64,000 nucleotides of DNA from Tanytarsus gracilentus (Eukaryota > Arthropoda > Insecta > Diptera > Chironomidae), in assembly GCA_038502055.1 (NCBI GenBank), contig JAXRKN010000042.1, forward strand, positions 2,418,001-2,482,000. The letters are read 5' to 3'. Below are positions 24,459 through 37,769 of the stretch, in pieces; within the stretch, counting starts at the first letter, position 1; each line of letters opens with the position of its first letter. The notes beneath the pieces were generated by a model. That model did not search any database, was not told the DNA's origin, and saw only the letters and a list, made by a program, of their open reading frames with translations. The translations under genes and the position numbers were made by a program.

Positions 24459-27300
24459 GTGGATTTTAATTATATTTTAATCTGATTTTCTTTTGTATTG
24501 AGATTAAGACAAGAACTAGCTAACAGAGGAACAAAATGACTTATAAAATACAGTAAAGTTAATTTTTATAATAAAACACGCGGAATGATGAAGATAATTA
24601 GGATGTTTATGAATATTTCGTTGAAAGAAAATTCCCTCAAAACTTTCGAATCAAAAAATGTTTAGGAAAAATTTTGGATTTAGAAAAATATAAAGAATCT
24701 TTTTGTTATTCAAAAAATTTATAAAAAATGAAGTCAAAATTAATTTTCAGCATAAATGTTGGAAAATTTACGAAATTATATTTATTCAAAATTTATATCT
24801 AGATATTTTATAATTTAATTTTTGCAAAAATAAAGAAAATTTATTTGAAAATTGTGATGGATAATTTTTCTTGGAATTCAGTTGAAGTTTTAGTGCAATT
24901 TTAATTGAAAGCAATTATGAGTTATTAAATTTATTTTTGAACGAGAAAAATTCAAATGGTTTAAAAACAGAAAATTCATTTTATTTTCTTCAAATTATCT
25001 TAATTTTCTCAAAATTGTTCAATAAATAATTTTTAATTATTTTTTACTTAAATTTAATCTAATTTTTGAAATTTCCCTTCTCAAAAAACATCCATAGAAA
25101 CATGAATTAAAAAAAAGATAAAATAATATATTTTATGGCGCTAAATATTCTGTTATAGATAGCGATGATCTATTTAATGATATCTAATAATAATTGTAAT
25201 TGACAAGCATAAAAAAATTAATTAACGATGGCGAGAAATTGTAAAAATAAAAATTTATGACGTCATTATCCTGAAAATTACATCCGTCGAAGTGGTAATT
25301 TAATCCATCGGAGTGTCACAAAACAATAAAAGCAATTTCGCATCCCCCTCTTAAGATAATTTCTTAATTTTCTCGACAATTTTTCCCACATGAGCGATTT
25401 TGCGGCATTATTCCGTGAGTCCACAGAATGTGTTTATGCAAAAGATGATAAATTCTCGCATGCGACAAAAACAGAGAAAATCTTTAACTTTTTAAAGAGA
25501 GAACACACGAGAGAATGAGGTGTAATTAAATTAAAAGTCTGAGCAGAAAAAAAAATCGCATGCATCTCATTATGTCTCAGTCTCGTCGCGAAGTTTAAAC
25601 CAAGAGGAAGGAAAAGAACGAGGAGAAAAAATTTCCCTCATTCGCGGTCACAGCTATAGTTTTCACATTTTAATGAGACCCCTGAAATTAAGCTATTTTC
25701 GTACATAGAAATTTTCCTCCCGTGTGGATTCTTTTTTGCATAAGTGCGATATTCTGGACGGGGTAGTGTATGCGGATTGGTGGTTAAAGAATTTTCCTCA
25801 TTTAGCATCAGTTGAAAAAAATTAAACGGAAGTTGTTAACGCTTGAAAAATTTTTATTGCCTTTCCGACACAGCAGCAGAAAAGTGAAAGAAGAAAAAAT
25901 AGGGAAAACCGTTGAAAATAAATTAGCTTGAAAGGAAGTGAAAAAAAAAATTAAAAACTGCTAAAACGTAAGTAGATACTCGTTCATCCATGCCATCACA
26001 TTCATTCATCAATCAATCAAAAGAAGAGAAACTAATTTTTTTTCGTTAATCGCGAAGAAAATTGAAATTTTTTAAATTGATTTTCTTTTTTTTTATGTTA
26101 TAACATGTTAGGGTAAATCAGTAGAAAAATATTTTATAAAAAGGTTAATTGATTTTTAATATAAATACATTTTATATGTCAAGCCACAAATTTACTCGAA
26201 ATATCGAGTAAAAGTTTGATTAGTTTTACAAAATTATTAAGGCACAAATCCTTAATTTTTTTTTTCTTTTTCAAAAAACAATTTGATAAATTAATTTTTT
26301 ACTAAATTCTTTAACTATTAAAAATATGTAAAATTCATAAATTTTTCAAAAATTTCCTTCATGATTTTCCTGTCATCACTTTCGCTCATAGGAACAATTA
26401 GGAAACTGAAACAGACATGGCAGCTCTCTTAAAAGTATGTACTAGAATAAAGAGTAATAGTTAATCTAGTACAATAGAAAACTGTTTAAGAGAACAGTTT
26501 GGAAACTGAAACACGATAGCTGCATGGCTTTAAATGTTATATTTTAAGTTAATAGAGATTAAAAGATTAATTGAAGTTAAGGGCTGAAATATAAAATTAA
26601 TTCAAAATTCAGTTAAGTCGATCAAAAGCGCTCTTAACCACCCCTCTTTAAACTTATCACCCGACATCTCCGTCAATACAATAGGAAGAAATTTTCTTAT
26701 TGTTTTATAGTCTAAAAATAAAAAAAAATTGTTTCAACAACCGACTTGATGCGTATCCAATGTGTGATTACTCTTATAACTCTCTTTTTATTCCTCTTTA
26801 ATCTTTATATCAACATATTATTTTTCTCTTAAACGTTAAAAACATATTTGTTTGGATTATTTCGATTTTTTTTTGGAAGGATGACAAAAATAAAAAAAGG
26901 TTTACGTTTTATCCTTGCGTGGGACATGAAAATTGCTAATTTATAATTACTTTTTGTTAATTGCTTTGAAAATCGTTGCCGAATTTATTTTTTTGTTGGG
27001 ATTTTTTGAATTTTACGGTAACATTTGGTCATGTCCCACGCAGGGTTTTATCAATTATTATAAATCTTTCAGTAAATGAGAAGAAAAATATAGAAAAAAA
27101 AATATTGTAAAAACATTACGACAGAAATAATAATTACTAAATGTCTTATGAATTTAAATTCGACTTCAGAACATTTTAAAGAAAGAGAGAAACTAAGTTA
27201 GTGGCGATCGCGATTAAATAATAATTTAAAAACTTTTTTCCTTTTCATCTTAGACGCGTATACTCAAAAAAAATAATAAAATTCTGTTGCGATGATCCTC
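24459..27300. other. Intergenic region, WDR45B-like 3' / wee 3'
   Basis: The two flanking genes converge here. The 2.8 kb is AT-rich with no gene seen. It holds a GGAAACTGAAACA repeat pair (26401 and 26501) and the MITE at 26914-27044. Confidence 0.5.
26914..27044. mobile_element. 131 bp MITE with hAT-type 8 bp target-site duplication
   Basis: Termini are CTTGCGTGGGACATGA and its near-exact inverse at the right end (CATGTCCCACGCAGG). The same 8 bases, GTTTTATC, lie at 26906-26913 and 27045-27052. No coding capacity. The size, inverted termini and 8 bp duplication fit a hAT-derived MITE. The good preservation suggests recent insertion. Confidence 0.85.
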
Positions 27301-29503
27301 TCACTTCAATCTACGCTGTGTTCGTCGCACCTTCGAGCATGAGCGTAATTTTCTGTCTGAGAGAACTGTTGTCTCATTTCTCGAACTCGTTCGCGGCTTT
27401 TTGTTTACTGTAAACATGAAAGAGAAAAGGGAAAATTATGTCAGCCGGTCTTTGCAATAATTTCAATTTTTTTTGACATGAGGAAATTCGCTTCAAACGA
27501 GTCGAGTTCTTAAAATAATTTTAAGTCTTGCATGATTTAATTGAAAAGAATTTCCAAACGTCCTCACTTGCTATAATTAACTCACCAGGCGTTTGCGAGA
27601 GTTCGTAGCTTTTCACGAGCTTATTCGACTCTCTCAGCTTCTTCATGAGCATCTCATTCTTTTGTCGCTCAAGATTAAGCTCATGAACGAGTTGCGCTTT
27701 TGATTTATTAACAGCCGGACATATCACGGAATGATTAAAGATTGAGGTCGACGACGGTCGCTCCTCCGGATTTGGATGCGTCATTACTTTGATGAGGTCA
27801 TTAAATTCACGACTGATGCCTGGCAGGTCGGGTACATTTCCATTGCGTAGCTGGTGCCAAAGTTCGCCATTTTTTGGTAAAGGTCCTCCGCCACCGGCTG
27901 TAATGAGTTAAAGAGGGGTAAAAAATGGGTTTCTAATAAGACATTTATACCATTTACCTTCAAAAATCGTGATTCCTAACGCAAAAATATCACCCTTCGG
28001 CAGATTCGAGTAATCGTCCTGTAGAATTTCGTTTGGTAAATATCGACAATCGCCTTCCTCAACTTGTGGCTCGCTAATGGACGTCACGTGTCCTAAATCA
28101 CCAATCTTATAAGTTACTGCTTGATAATTATCCAATTGATCATAATTCTCGTCAAATCCATCGTCGCCTAGCGTGGCTCTGTTGAAAAAAGAAATTAGTA
28201 AATGCCAAAAAAAAAACTAGTTGCAATAAAAAACTCACTTGATTTGTGGTTTTGTAATGAAAATATTTCCCGCTTTAATGTCCATATGAACGAGATTGTG
28301 TGAATGAATGTACTTGAGTCCCTCGGCAACTTGAAGGAGTAAAATTTTCAATTCCGCCTCATTGAGAATTCGCTTTGTGAGGAGACTTTGTAAGCTTCCA
28401 CCATTGCAATATTCATTCTGTATGAGCATATGATTGTTTTCGGCCCACGCTGAATAGTATCGGACGACGTTATCGTGCTTGCCTAGCACCGCATGTGCGT
28501 ACACTTCATTGAGTGAGATTTTCTCAAATGAACTTCCAGCGACGGGCTTGATGCTTCGTTTAATTGCATAAATACAGCCATCAAGACGGTTAAGGCACTG
28601 ATAGACGAGTCCGAATTCACCGACACCGAGCAACTTCAATTCCACAAATTCCTTCTCGTATCGGGTGATATTTGACTCTTGAAGAGCAAGCCGTTTCGGC
28701 GCTTGTCGGAACTCATTCAATTCCTCATCATAGCACAGCTCAAATGAATCACAATTTGTGGGTGGCGTAGGGTTTGTGGTAATGATTTGTGGCACATCTC
28801 GATTGAATGCATTAACTGTTGGAATTGACTGTGGAGGATGCTGATTCCATCGCGTTGGATTCAACAACAACTTTGGCGCGGCATTGTTCGAGAAGAGTGG
28901 CAGGGATGAATTCATAAAATCATTTTCCATTCGTGCTCGCTTTTTGCGTAACGAAATCCCAGGCGGTGTAAATGGATTGATATTGGCAGCTGGAAGTTGA
29001 AAAAAATAATATTGAAAGATCCAGAAGGGAAATTTTTTTAAGAAAAACTTACATAAATTCTCATGAAGTTGCTTGTAGAGGGGAAATGGCTTTGGTCGGC
29101 TAATCACATTATTGTTCATGTTTGCTGGCATGTTTGGAAGATGAAATTCAGGCACGGGACGGTTGAAGCATTCGCTTACAATGACACTGTTTTCGTCGTA
29201 CTTTTGGTATTTTGTTGACATTAGGCTTTTTGGTGTGCGTGGCGAGTCGAAAAGTCTACAACAGTACTTAACATTAGTAATTAACACTTAATAAATAGTT
29301 CAGCTCACTTACCGCAGTGCTTTAATTCGATTTTTGATATCCGGCGAGAATTGGATGTTTTTTTGAGGACTTCGAGGTGAAAATTTCAATTTTCTCGGCT
29401 GCACTGATCGTTCCGGTGATGATTGTCGTTCGAGACTCGAGTTCATGTCGGGCGAATCAAATTCACTTCCACTTTCTGTTTCCATATTGCGAGAAAATCG
29501 CAT
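27301..29503 (-). CDS. wee: Wee1 cell-cycle kinase
   Basis: Six exons: 29313-29503, 29053-29255, 28239-28989, 27958-28178, 27586-27897 and 27301-27407, giving 594 residues (Drosophila Wee is about 609). The N-terminal third is low-complexity with many Ser-Pro sites. The Wee box NINPFTP lies near 133-139. The kinase domain (about 244-500) has GVGEFG, the catalytic loop HMDIKAGN near 365, DLG (in place of DFG, as in Wee1) near 409, and the activation-loop block EGDCRYLPNEILQ. A coiled-coil-like segment (KSKAQLVHELNLERQKNEMLMKKLRE) follows. The kinase phosphorylates Cdk1 Tyr15 in the nucleus and delays mitosis. The last exon is inferred from a good donor (GTGAGT) and acceptor (TTTACAG); reading on without splicing would end at 27521. 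Two possible starts lie six codons apart (29503, 29485). There is no C-terminal membrane segment, so it is not Myt1. Confidence 0.93.
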
Positions 29504-30611
29504 TAATAACAAAAAATGATAAAATTAGATCTTTGCTTGGTTTTTTTGTGTGATTGTGACCGTTAAAAAATCTGAGACGTGTGCAGTGCGTTTGGAGTAC
29601 GACTCTTTTGAAAATGAAAAGTACGTTACGGAATGTGATTTGAGTTTGCTTGTGTTGAGGAATTTTAAAAAGCTTTCATCAATTTTAAATAAAGTTTAAT
29701 TAATTTTCTCAACTTTAATTAGTTAAAAAAAATTTAAAATTTAAAATTTTTTTTAAATTTTTGAAAAAATTAAACTATGAATATTTGAAAAAAGCCTGAA
29801 ATAAAATTATTTTATTAATTAAATTAATTAAGAAAAATTAAATTACTTAAAAATTCAAATAGTGCAAAAATCATCTGTTCCGCATGCATGCGAACATAAA
29901 TTAAAATCCATGCGGAATGTGGTTCACTATCGATTTTCTCTTCTCATTTATTTTCTTTCTTTCGTTCGCTTTTGTTTGCGTCATGTGACAAGTTTTCATT
30001 CATCATCTTCATCATCAGTCCCCAATGTATCATCATCTCTTCATCTCGTCTGTGTTGTATATAAAAAAATGAAAATCTGTTCTAAAAAATCTTCATCTAT
30101 TGTCTCTCTCGATGTGCGATGTGCTTAAGGTGGCAAGGCAATGACACTCTAATAAAAATCGTCGGAGGAGAGATCCCAGCTGGTTTATGGCAGCAATAAT
30201 ATTGTTAGGATAAATTATGCATTACACTTCATGAGTTTGGCAAAGGTGTCAGATAATTTACGCACATCGTGTGTGTGTACGTTCACCGGGGGGAAGGAAC
30301 AGAAAAAAAAAACGATGAGTCAGAAAAAGGATATAAATTTTGCGACGTGCACGTAGAGAATATTAAATAACCATATGAAAACTCTTACGTGATTTATCAA
30401 TGAGCTAAATTACAATGCACTCAGGTGCGCGCATTATTGGGTGCAAATTTTTCAATGTTTTTGTGAAAATTTAAAAAACTAAAAAATAAAAAAGGCGCTG
30501 AAAAATTACAACCTCAAATGACCGCCCTCAACACATGCTCCCAAAGTCCCATAAACATTCACATTCAAGAGTGATAACGCATTGATGATGCTCCTTTCTT
30601 TTTTCTTATAG
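29504..30611. other. Divergent intergenic region, wee / F-box-LRR
   Basis: About 1.1 kb between divergent genes, holding both promoters. No gene seen. The acceptor-like tttttcttatag ending at 30611 directly precedes the F-box start codon, so an untranslated first exon may lie here. Confidence 0.45.
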
Positions 30612-33600
30612 ATGGAGGGATTTAATATGAGTGATTTGCAGACTTTGACAATCAACCGAGATGACCATCAATCTGGAAGTTTTCGTAAGAAAAAGGAACT
30701 GGTAAGAACAGTATGCGGTTTTTCCTCCCTCGACCACTAAAATAAATTAAATTGTTTATCCGGCATAAAATTTTCAATGATCTCCATAATATATTTTACT
30801 CTTCTCTCATCCTTCTACTCCCTACACCAACAATACAAAATAAAATATAAAAATTCCTAAGGAAGCAATCATGTTCAAAGATACTGTGAGTCTTCGTCGA
30901 GCATATAATTCCGTTTTGTAATTAAACATCGATGTTGTTGTTGATGTCGCTCTTAATCATATGTTTGATGTACACGTGTTAAATCGCACACAAAACACAA
31001 CAATTTCACGCTCTTTCGTATAATATACAACTCACTCTTGCTCACTCGTGAAAAGTGCTCGAGGAAAAAAATAAGAAGTAAATTTGGTACTTACAGCGCG
31101 ATTTGATGTGATGAAAAAATAAAAGATTTTGAGGGTTTTATAAGAATTCGTAATATCTGAGAAATTGTAAGGAAAAAGGGTTCGAATCCTAAATTTATTT
31201 TATTTTAAAATTAATCCCATCTTGATTTATTTTTTTTAGGACAAATATCAATCTTTTAATAAAATCTTAATTTATTTTTTGCAAACCCCTCAAAACCAAT
31301 TGGTCGATCTCAACTCGGCAAAATTTTCTCCACACTAAACCCGCCACACATTTCTCTGTGCATATCAACGTATGAATGAAATGCTACAAAATATTTTTTC
31401 ATGATCACTCACGCACGGAGAAGAAAATCTCAGGAAAATGAAAATGTCTAAAAATAATTTATTCCGAGAGTGAGAGAGAGAGAGCGAGTGAGCAAGCGGA
31501 GAGTTGCTGAAAATTTTTAGTTTTTGGAATAATTTTGTACATAGCACATCACATCCACTTTTTTTATTTGGGGTGGTGGTAGAATAATTTTCTGCATTTA
31601 ATAGTTTAATTTGTATCTTGTAAACGTGTTCACGTTGTAAAAGTAGTCTAACAGCAATTACAATCATGGATCGATTTTTGGAGCAAGTGGCAATAGAGGC
31701 GTCACAAATGTATGTGACTGAGGATGGAAAGTCACGATTTGCTTCGACCGTAGGTTTCGTAATTTACTACTATATACACTATTTAATACTTTGATATCGA
31801 TTTTGATGGGTAGAAAGTTGATTAATTCACTCAATTATGATCGTTAATAACAGTTAATGAGTTTGGGAATATGTCAATATTTTAATTCCATTAATTTCAA
31901 GTCATTAATAATTTGCAGACAATTGAGAAGCTGCCCGATAAAGTTATTCTCAACATTTTCTCCTATCTCTCGCACTTGGAAATATGTCGAATGGGTGAGG
32001 AGCTTTTTATAGAGAAAAATATTCAAAGATATCAGGGAGATGACATGGATTTTAAAATTGTTTCATGTTGCAAAACATAAACTTTCATTTTTTCGTAAAT
32101 TTTTCATAGTTAAATTTTTTTCAATGTCGCCTCCCTGAAAAATCTTTTTTTGGGAAATTTTTTTCATTATCTTCGATATGAGAACGTTCAAAAAATCTCA
32201 TCCTCTACTTTTTTCTCTCCCTCACTCTTACATATTTTCAGCTTCTGTTTGCAGACGATGGAGACAAATCGCTTATGACACAAAGCTATGGAAAAATGTC
32301 TCATTACGTCCTGAAGTCTCTGGTGAGTGTGATAGTGAATTAATTAAAGTGAATAAATTAACATTTCATAATTTTTCTGCTCTTCTCCTCTTCTAGGTCT
32401 TCACGTTGGCTCACTTGAAGCATTACTGGCGATGATATCTGTTCGCTTTGGACCGTCATTGCGCTATATTGAATTGCCGATTGAATTAATCACGCACACA
32501 GTGCTTCATGAGTTGGCTGCAAAATGTCCAAATTTAACGCACATGTTGCTCGATTTTTCAACCGCCATGCAACTCCATGACTTTAGTGACATGCAGGCAA
32601 GGACATTATGCTGAAAAGTTACTTTTCCAACTATTAATTTACCTCTCCGTTGCAGGCCTTTCCAGCGAAACTGAAATATTTGTGTATTTGCTTATCTGAG
32701 GTCATCTTTATGGAAGGGTTTATGAGAAAGATTTACAATTTTATTAATGGTCTTGAGGTTTTGCATTTGATCGGAACATATGAAAAGACCGACCAAGAGG
32801 AGGAGGAAATTTATGTGAGAGATTTTTCTATATACTTGTTAGCGAGGAGTGGACACACAAATTTAATTTCTCCACCCATTTAAATCTTGGATTATTTTAT
32901 CGGTGTCCAACCCTTCAACTCCTTACAACCCCTTTTTATAAATGTGATTCAAAAAGAGTGTGGTCACATTCTCACACACATGACCATATTCTCGAAGAAG
33001 AGAAAAGGATTATTTTCCTTTAAATCGTTCTTATTTCATTTTCTTCTCATTCCCCCTCTTTAGGAGGTTATCAATGTCCATAAACTCAAAGCGGCCACTC
33101 CGAATCTCCGTGTCATCAACCTATACGGAATAAATTTTATTGACGACTCGCATATTGATGCCTTTAGCTCCAATTGCATTCAACTCGAATGCTTAGCTGT
33201 GAATTATTGCAATAAAGTCACTGGAGCAACCCTCAAAGCGCTGTTTCAGCGTTCGAAGCGCTTAAGATGCCTTCTCATGAGTGGAACTAGCTTGCAGAGT
33301 GAACACGTAATGACCGTTGACTGGGATAAATGGTAATAATATAATGTGTGTGTGTGTGCAGTTCTCATTCTTATCTCATATCTCGGTTGACACTTGAGGC
33401 GACATTTTCTTACCTCACTAAAACCCATATTTTATTTTAGTTTCCATCTAATGCATCGTACTTTTATGTGAGAGGGGTCAGAATGGTGTTAGAAAGTCCG
33501 TTTGCGTGATTTTATTAAAATTTAGGACTTTTTTAAAAATAATTTTATAATTTTCCCGCCAAAAAAATTTTAAAAATAATATTTCGGTTAAAAATGCGCC

Positions 33601-34902
33601 ATTATCTCCACAGTTTTAATTTCTAAATTCCAAATTAACTTTTTTACACTCTTTCTTAAAAGCATCCTTCAAGAGTTGGATATCACTGCAACTGATTTAT
33701 CATCGGAATGTCTTATCGATATGTTAACTCGTATACCCTCACTGAAGTTTCTAAGTGCAGGTCAAATAAATGGATTTAACGATTCAGTGTTAAAAGCATG
33801 GATGGAGTCAGGAAATTGCAAGTCTCTAACATCCCTCGACTTGGATTCATCAGATAACTTGACGGATGAAATCCTCTGCAAATTTATTACTCGCTATGGT
33901 GGACAATTGCAAGCTTGTGTATTAAGTGGAATGTCTCATATTACAGATCAAGTAAGAAACTCTTTTTTTTTGTCCCTTCGGTGGAATCGTGTGCGGATAT
34001 TGAGATGTGAAATATGATAAAAAGAGATGCAGGGAGTGCCAAAATTTTAACGAAAAATTTAATTTTTTTGAAATTATACCGTTTTTTTTTATATTTGAAT
34101 TTTAAACCAAAACAAATTTTTGAAATTCTCAAAATGTCCGCACACGCTCGATTTTATTTTACGGTGGTGGACGTTTCGTTGTTTGATTTGTTACTTTATC
34201 TCTTTCCTTCAATCTTCAATTTTCTCTCCCTCCGGACATATCCTTTTGCCGCATATCATCATATAGCTGTGGATGTCAATCCTTCCGATTCTGAAAAATG
34301 CCAAGATTCTGATTATGGGGTGCACTGAGAGATTGTCGGTCAACATACACGTCGACCAGTTAATGGACGCTGTAAGCAACTGTCACAAATTGGAGCGTCT
34401 TGAATTGAGGTAAGAAAAAAAGTTTATCTGTTTCATGTATGAAAAGAAACATTTTACGACCACCAGAAAATTTAATTTAGAAATTTCCTTCGACCACCTT
34501 CTCCCACCTCTCTACTTTACATTTTTACGTCGTCCCTTATTTCCTTTTTAACAATTCTATTTTCTCTTCTTGTTCTTTTTTATTTTTTTATATACATTTC
34601 CCATCTACATGCGCACATGTTCACTCTCTCAACCTTACCAACAACACCGACGACGACGACAATTCACCAGATGGGACCCCGAGAATTTAAGATTCTCCGA
34701 CAAGAGCCAAAAGGCAATCGATTTGCTTCGTGTGAAGTGCTTGAAGCTGCGATGCATGGTGCTCAGCGATGGTCGCTACTATGAGCTCGTAAAAGCTAAC
34801 TTTGAGCGTGCTGATCGTATGACGGTAGTGAGGCAAATGACATGCTGTCGAGTTTCTCCCTATTACTTGCTTCAAAACTACAACGACTTGATTTTTAATT
34901 GA
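30612..34902 (+). CDS. F-box and leucine-rich-repeat protein (SCF ubiquitin-ligase adaptor)
   Basis: Ten exons in the longer form: 30612-30701, 30862-30885, 31919-31994, 32242-32322, 32397-32596, 32656-32814, 33064-33332, 33663-33951, 34267-34409 and 34671-34902, giving 520 residues. An alternative first exon at 31666-31749 gives 510. Frame holds at every junction. The intron after 32596 has a GC donor (CAG/GCAAGG); all others are GT-AG. The F-box is at the shared start (IEKLPDKVILNIFSYLSHLEIC ... VCRRWRQIAYDTKLWKNVSL). About ten LRR-like units follow, for example LRVINLYGINFIDDSHIDAF, LQELDITATDLSSECL and LTSLDLDSSDNLTDEILCKF. The end, CCRVSPYYLLQNYNDLIFN, looks strongly conserved. The F-box should bind Skp1 while the repeats select a substrate. 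The substrate and exact orthologue are unknown to me, so no symbol is given. Confidence 0.85.
31127..31296. repeat. Weak inverted-repeat element holding a B-box-like motif
   Basis: TTTTGAGGGTTTTAT at the left faces the inverse of the right end (GGTTTTGAGGGGTTTGC). GGTTCGAATCC lies inside at 31179-31189 on the plus strand. It lies in the intron before the F-box exon. Confidence 0.35.
31666..31749 (+). CDS. Alternative first coding exon of the F-box/LRR gene
   Basis: An ATG opens 28 codons (MDRFLEQVAIEASQMYVTED and on) that end at a GTAGGT donor in phase 0. This joins in frame to the F-box exon at 31919. It therefore competes with the 30612-30701 plus 30862-30885 pair. Which is used, or whether both are, cannot be told without transcripts. 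Confidence 0.55.
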
Positions 34903-37769
34903 AGACATTGTCAAAATTGATGATGGGTTGATTGTACTCACTTACTATCATCATGATGGCTCCTTTTACCGCACATATTGTATGATGGATGAGTTTATTT
35001 ATTTATTCAATAAAAAGAGTTTATCGTTTCGCAAAATTTGCGGTCTTTTGAGTGGGATGGAAAAATTTTTTAGTTGCTTTAATGTTGAATATTTAATTTC
35101 TGGATTTTTAGAAAGTAAATTTTAATATCATTATAAAATTATTATTTTTCAATGATTTTTAAAGTAAAATTTAAATTTTTTCAAAAAATTACTTTTCTTG
35201 GAATTTCATATTTTTAATTTTAAACATCCATAGAAAATTGTAAAAACAGCTTGAAAAAATCCAAAAATAATTTCCAGGATTATGGTAAAAATACTTTTTA
35301 CATTTAAAAAAACACAAAAATTAAATTTTCAACCGATAAAACTAATTTTCCGCCCAGCCTCTAATTTTACTCCTCTTCTATCCAAACATCAGCAGCATCT
35401 TCAGTAATGTATTAGTAAAAGGATTATGAAGTGTATGTGTCGAGTATTAAAAGTGGTGTATCAGCAACTAATTTTGCCCGTAAAGTGTTTTTTGATATAC
35501 CTTTTTCTCATCATTACACACGTACGGCAGCCAAAGGGGTGAGAAAATCGGTCGCAAATTCAAATGTAAACAAATGATGGGTGTTTGATACCCCATTAAG
35601 GGTTGAATATTCCATTTTTCCTACAAACACTTGAAATGTTCCCCCAACACCGCTCATCACATTGCTTTTGATGGATTATCGAGAGAAAAAAGGATTCAGC
35701 TCAAAGTTTTTTTTTCTGTTTATTTTGCAACATGATGATCGTCAAAAGGAAAGCACTTTGTGGCACTGACCTACGACTAGGTAATCGCTAATCGATAATT
35801 TTTCATGCTGAAGTGGCCATCTTATCTCGCTCTCGCCCCTCACTTACATTTATCAGATGAAATGAGATGGGATGATGGAGAAAAATATCTTTTTCTGCGT
35901 TCGCAATGCTGCATGATGACAATAAAAGGAAAAGAGAATGGAAATGTCTTCAAATTGTCGTCGACGCCGTGTGAATCATTTATAAAAAATTTTCACTTCA
36001 CGTTTTCAATTGCGAATTGCGTCGCAGCGGTGCTCGAGCTGCGAAATGAAATATTCAAACGATTCTTTAAAATTTAAAATTTAACCGTTAAATTTGGTTT
36101 TAACTAGAATCAAGTTTGAAGTTTAAATAATTTTTTCTTGGCACTTTCATGCACAAAATCTTTGCAAAAACTCTCCGAAATTTTTTCCCTTCAAGCACGA
36201 CTGGAAAAAACTATGACTTCAATCTGAACTTCCACACAGCAGTCATCGTATAATGTGACGAATCATAATGCGTACTTTTACATCTTTTCATCCTCCTTTC
36301 CCTCCGCAATACTACACAAGTATCACCTTTTGGGTGAGGGGAAGACGCTTGGCGCCACTCGATTTTTTTTGCGTGTTGCTTGGGGTTAAGACGTCTAATG
36401 TTCTCTTGCTTTGGCGCCAGAAACACCGTTCATCTCCCCTATACCTTTTACACACACAGCAAATATACAAAATATTATAGCATCATTTATGTAGTTTTCG
36501 CAGTATGATTGCGATGATGCCTAAAATAAATAAACTATGAACTTTAAGTCGACCGCATAAATTCGAAGAAATTCGTTTATGCATGTTTGAAATTGAGATT
36601 TTCTCTCTCTCTTGTTCACACATTTCTCTTCTTTTCACTTATAAACTTGCTCCTGGACATCTTCGGACGGTCTTTTGAAGATGAAAATTTTTCAGAAAAC
36701 CAAAAGTAGACGGACTTCCGTAAATGAAGAGAATTGAAAGTTTTTCAGGATGAATGCAAACTTTATTTCTCTTCTTGATAACAATGCAAGCTTTCTTTCT
36801 TGGAATTTTGTTGGTTGAAGAGAGAAAATAAAAGATGATTGTGAGGGGTGGCGATGGCTATAGTGAAAAGTTTTTATTTTCTTGGATGAGAGCCGTGAAA
36901 AATTTTCAGTAGTTTCGAGGAAATGAATTTAACTTAATTTAAGCTTGCGGTCTAGAGTTTATATTAAAAGTTAAAATTAATATTAAACCCGCTAAATTAA
37001 AAATTAAAAGGGGGTGAGGAATTTGGTTTATTTAAACCTCAGTTTTCATCCCTTAATTTTTTTAAATTTACTGATCAAAAACATCATAAATATTAAATAT
37101 TTGGTATTAAATAATTTTTGAAAAATCTTTTAATTCTTACCCGACGTCCTTAAAAATAAAAAACCCAAGTTTCCACTCCTCGAAGAAAATTTAATTCTAA
37201 TAAAAGGAAAATAAAAATTTGTCAATCTAGTCTGAATTTTCCATTTATACTTTTTCATCCCCTCAATTTTGGTAATTTAAAAATTATTCAAAACTCAAAT
37301 GTTCATTCCACAACCCTCGGCATACACGAAAACTCCAATATAAATTTTTAAAAAACTTTTTTTTATGGTTTTAGTGCTTTTCACGAAAATTTCACCATTC
37401 AACATTTTCCTTCTCAATTCATAAAAGAGCAGCAGGGAATCATTGCGCTCTCACCTCAGAGTTCACAACAGCAATAAACTTTAACTACAGTTTCAAATTT
37501 TCTTTCTATTCAACAATTTTCTATTGAATTTCAAAATTTCCTTTAAATCGGGTGTGAACGTGAAATCAATGGAGATGAATTAGGAAGTTTTTCAATTGAT
37601 CTCGAAGAGTGTTTGCATGCAAGCACAGTTTGCAAATTCTGTCTCTAAAGATTTATGTCACTCACTTTGATACACTTAATCTTCTTACCCATTGTCAATT
37701 CATCAATGTGACATCATCTTCATTATCCTCGACATTTTTCTTTTTCCTTTTGAACTCTCAAAGGAGAAC

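Noticed and set aside
37006..37062. Small inverted pair AAGGGGGTGAGGAATTTGG / inverse near 37050
   Set aside because: It is short and AT-rich outside GGGGGTGA; pairing is too weak to call an element.
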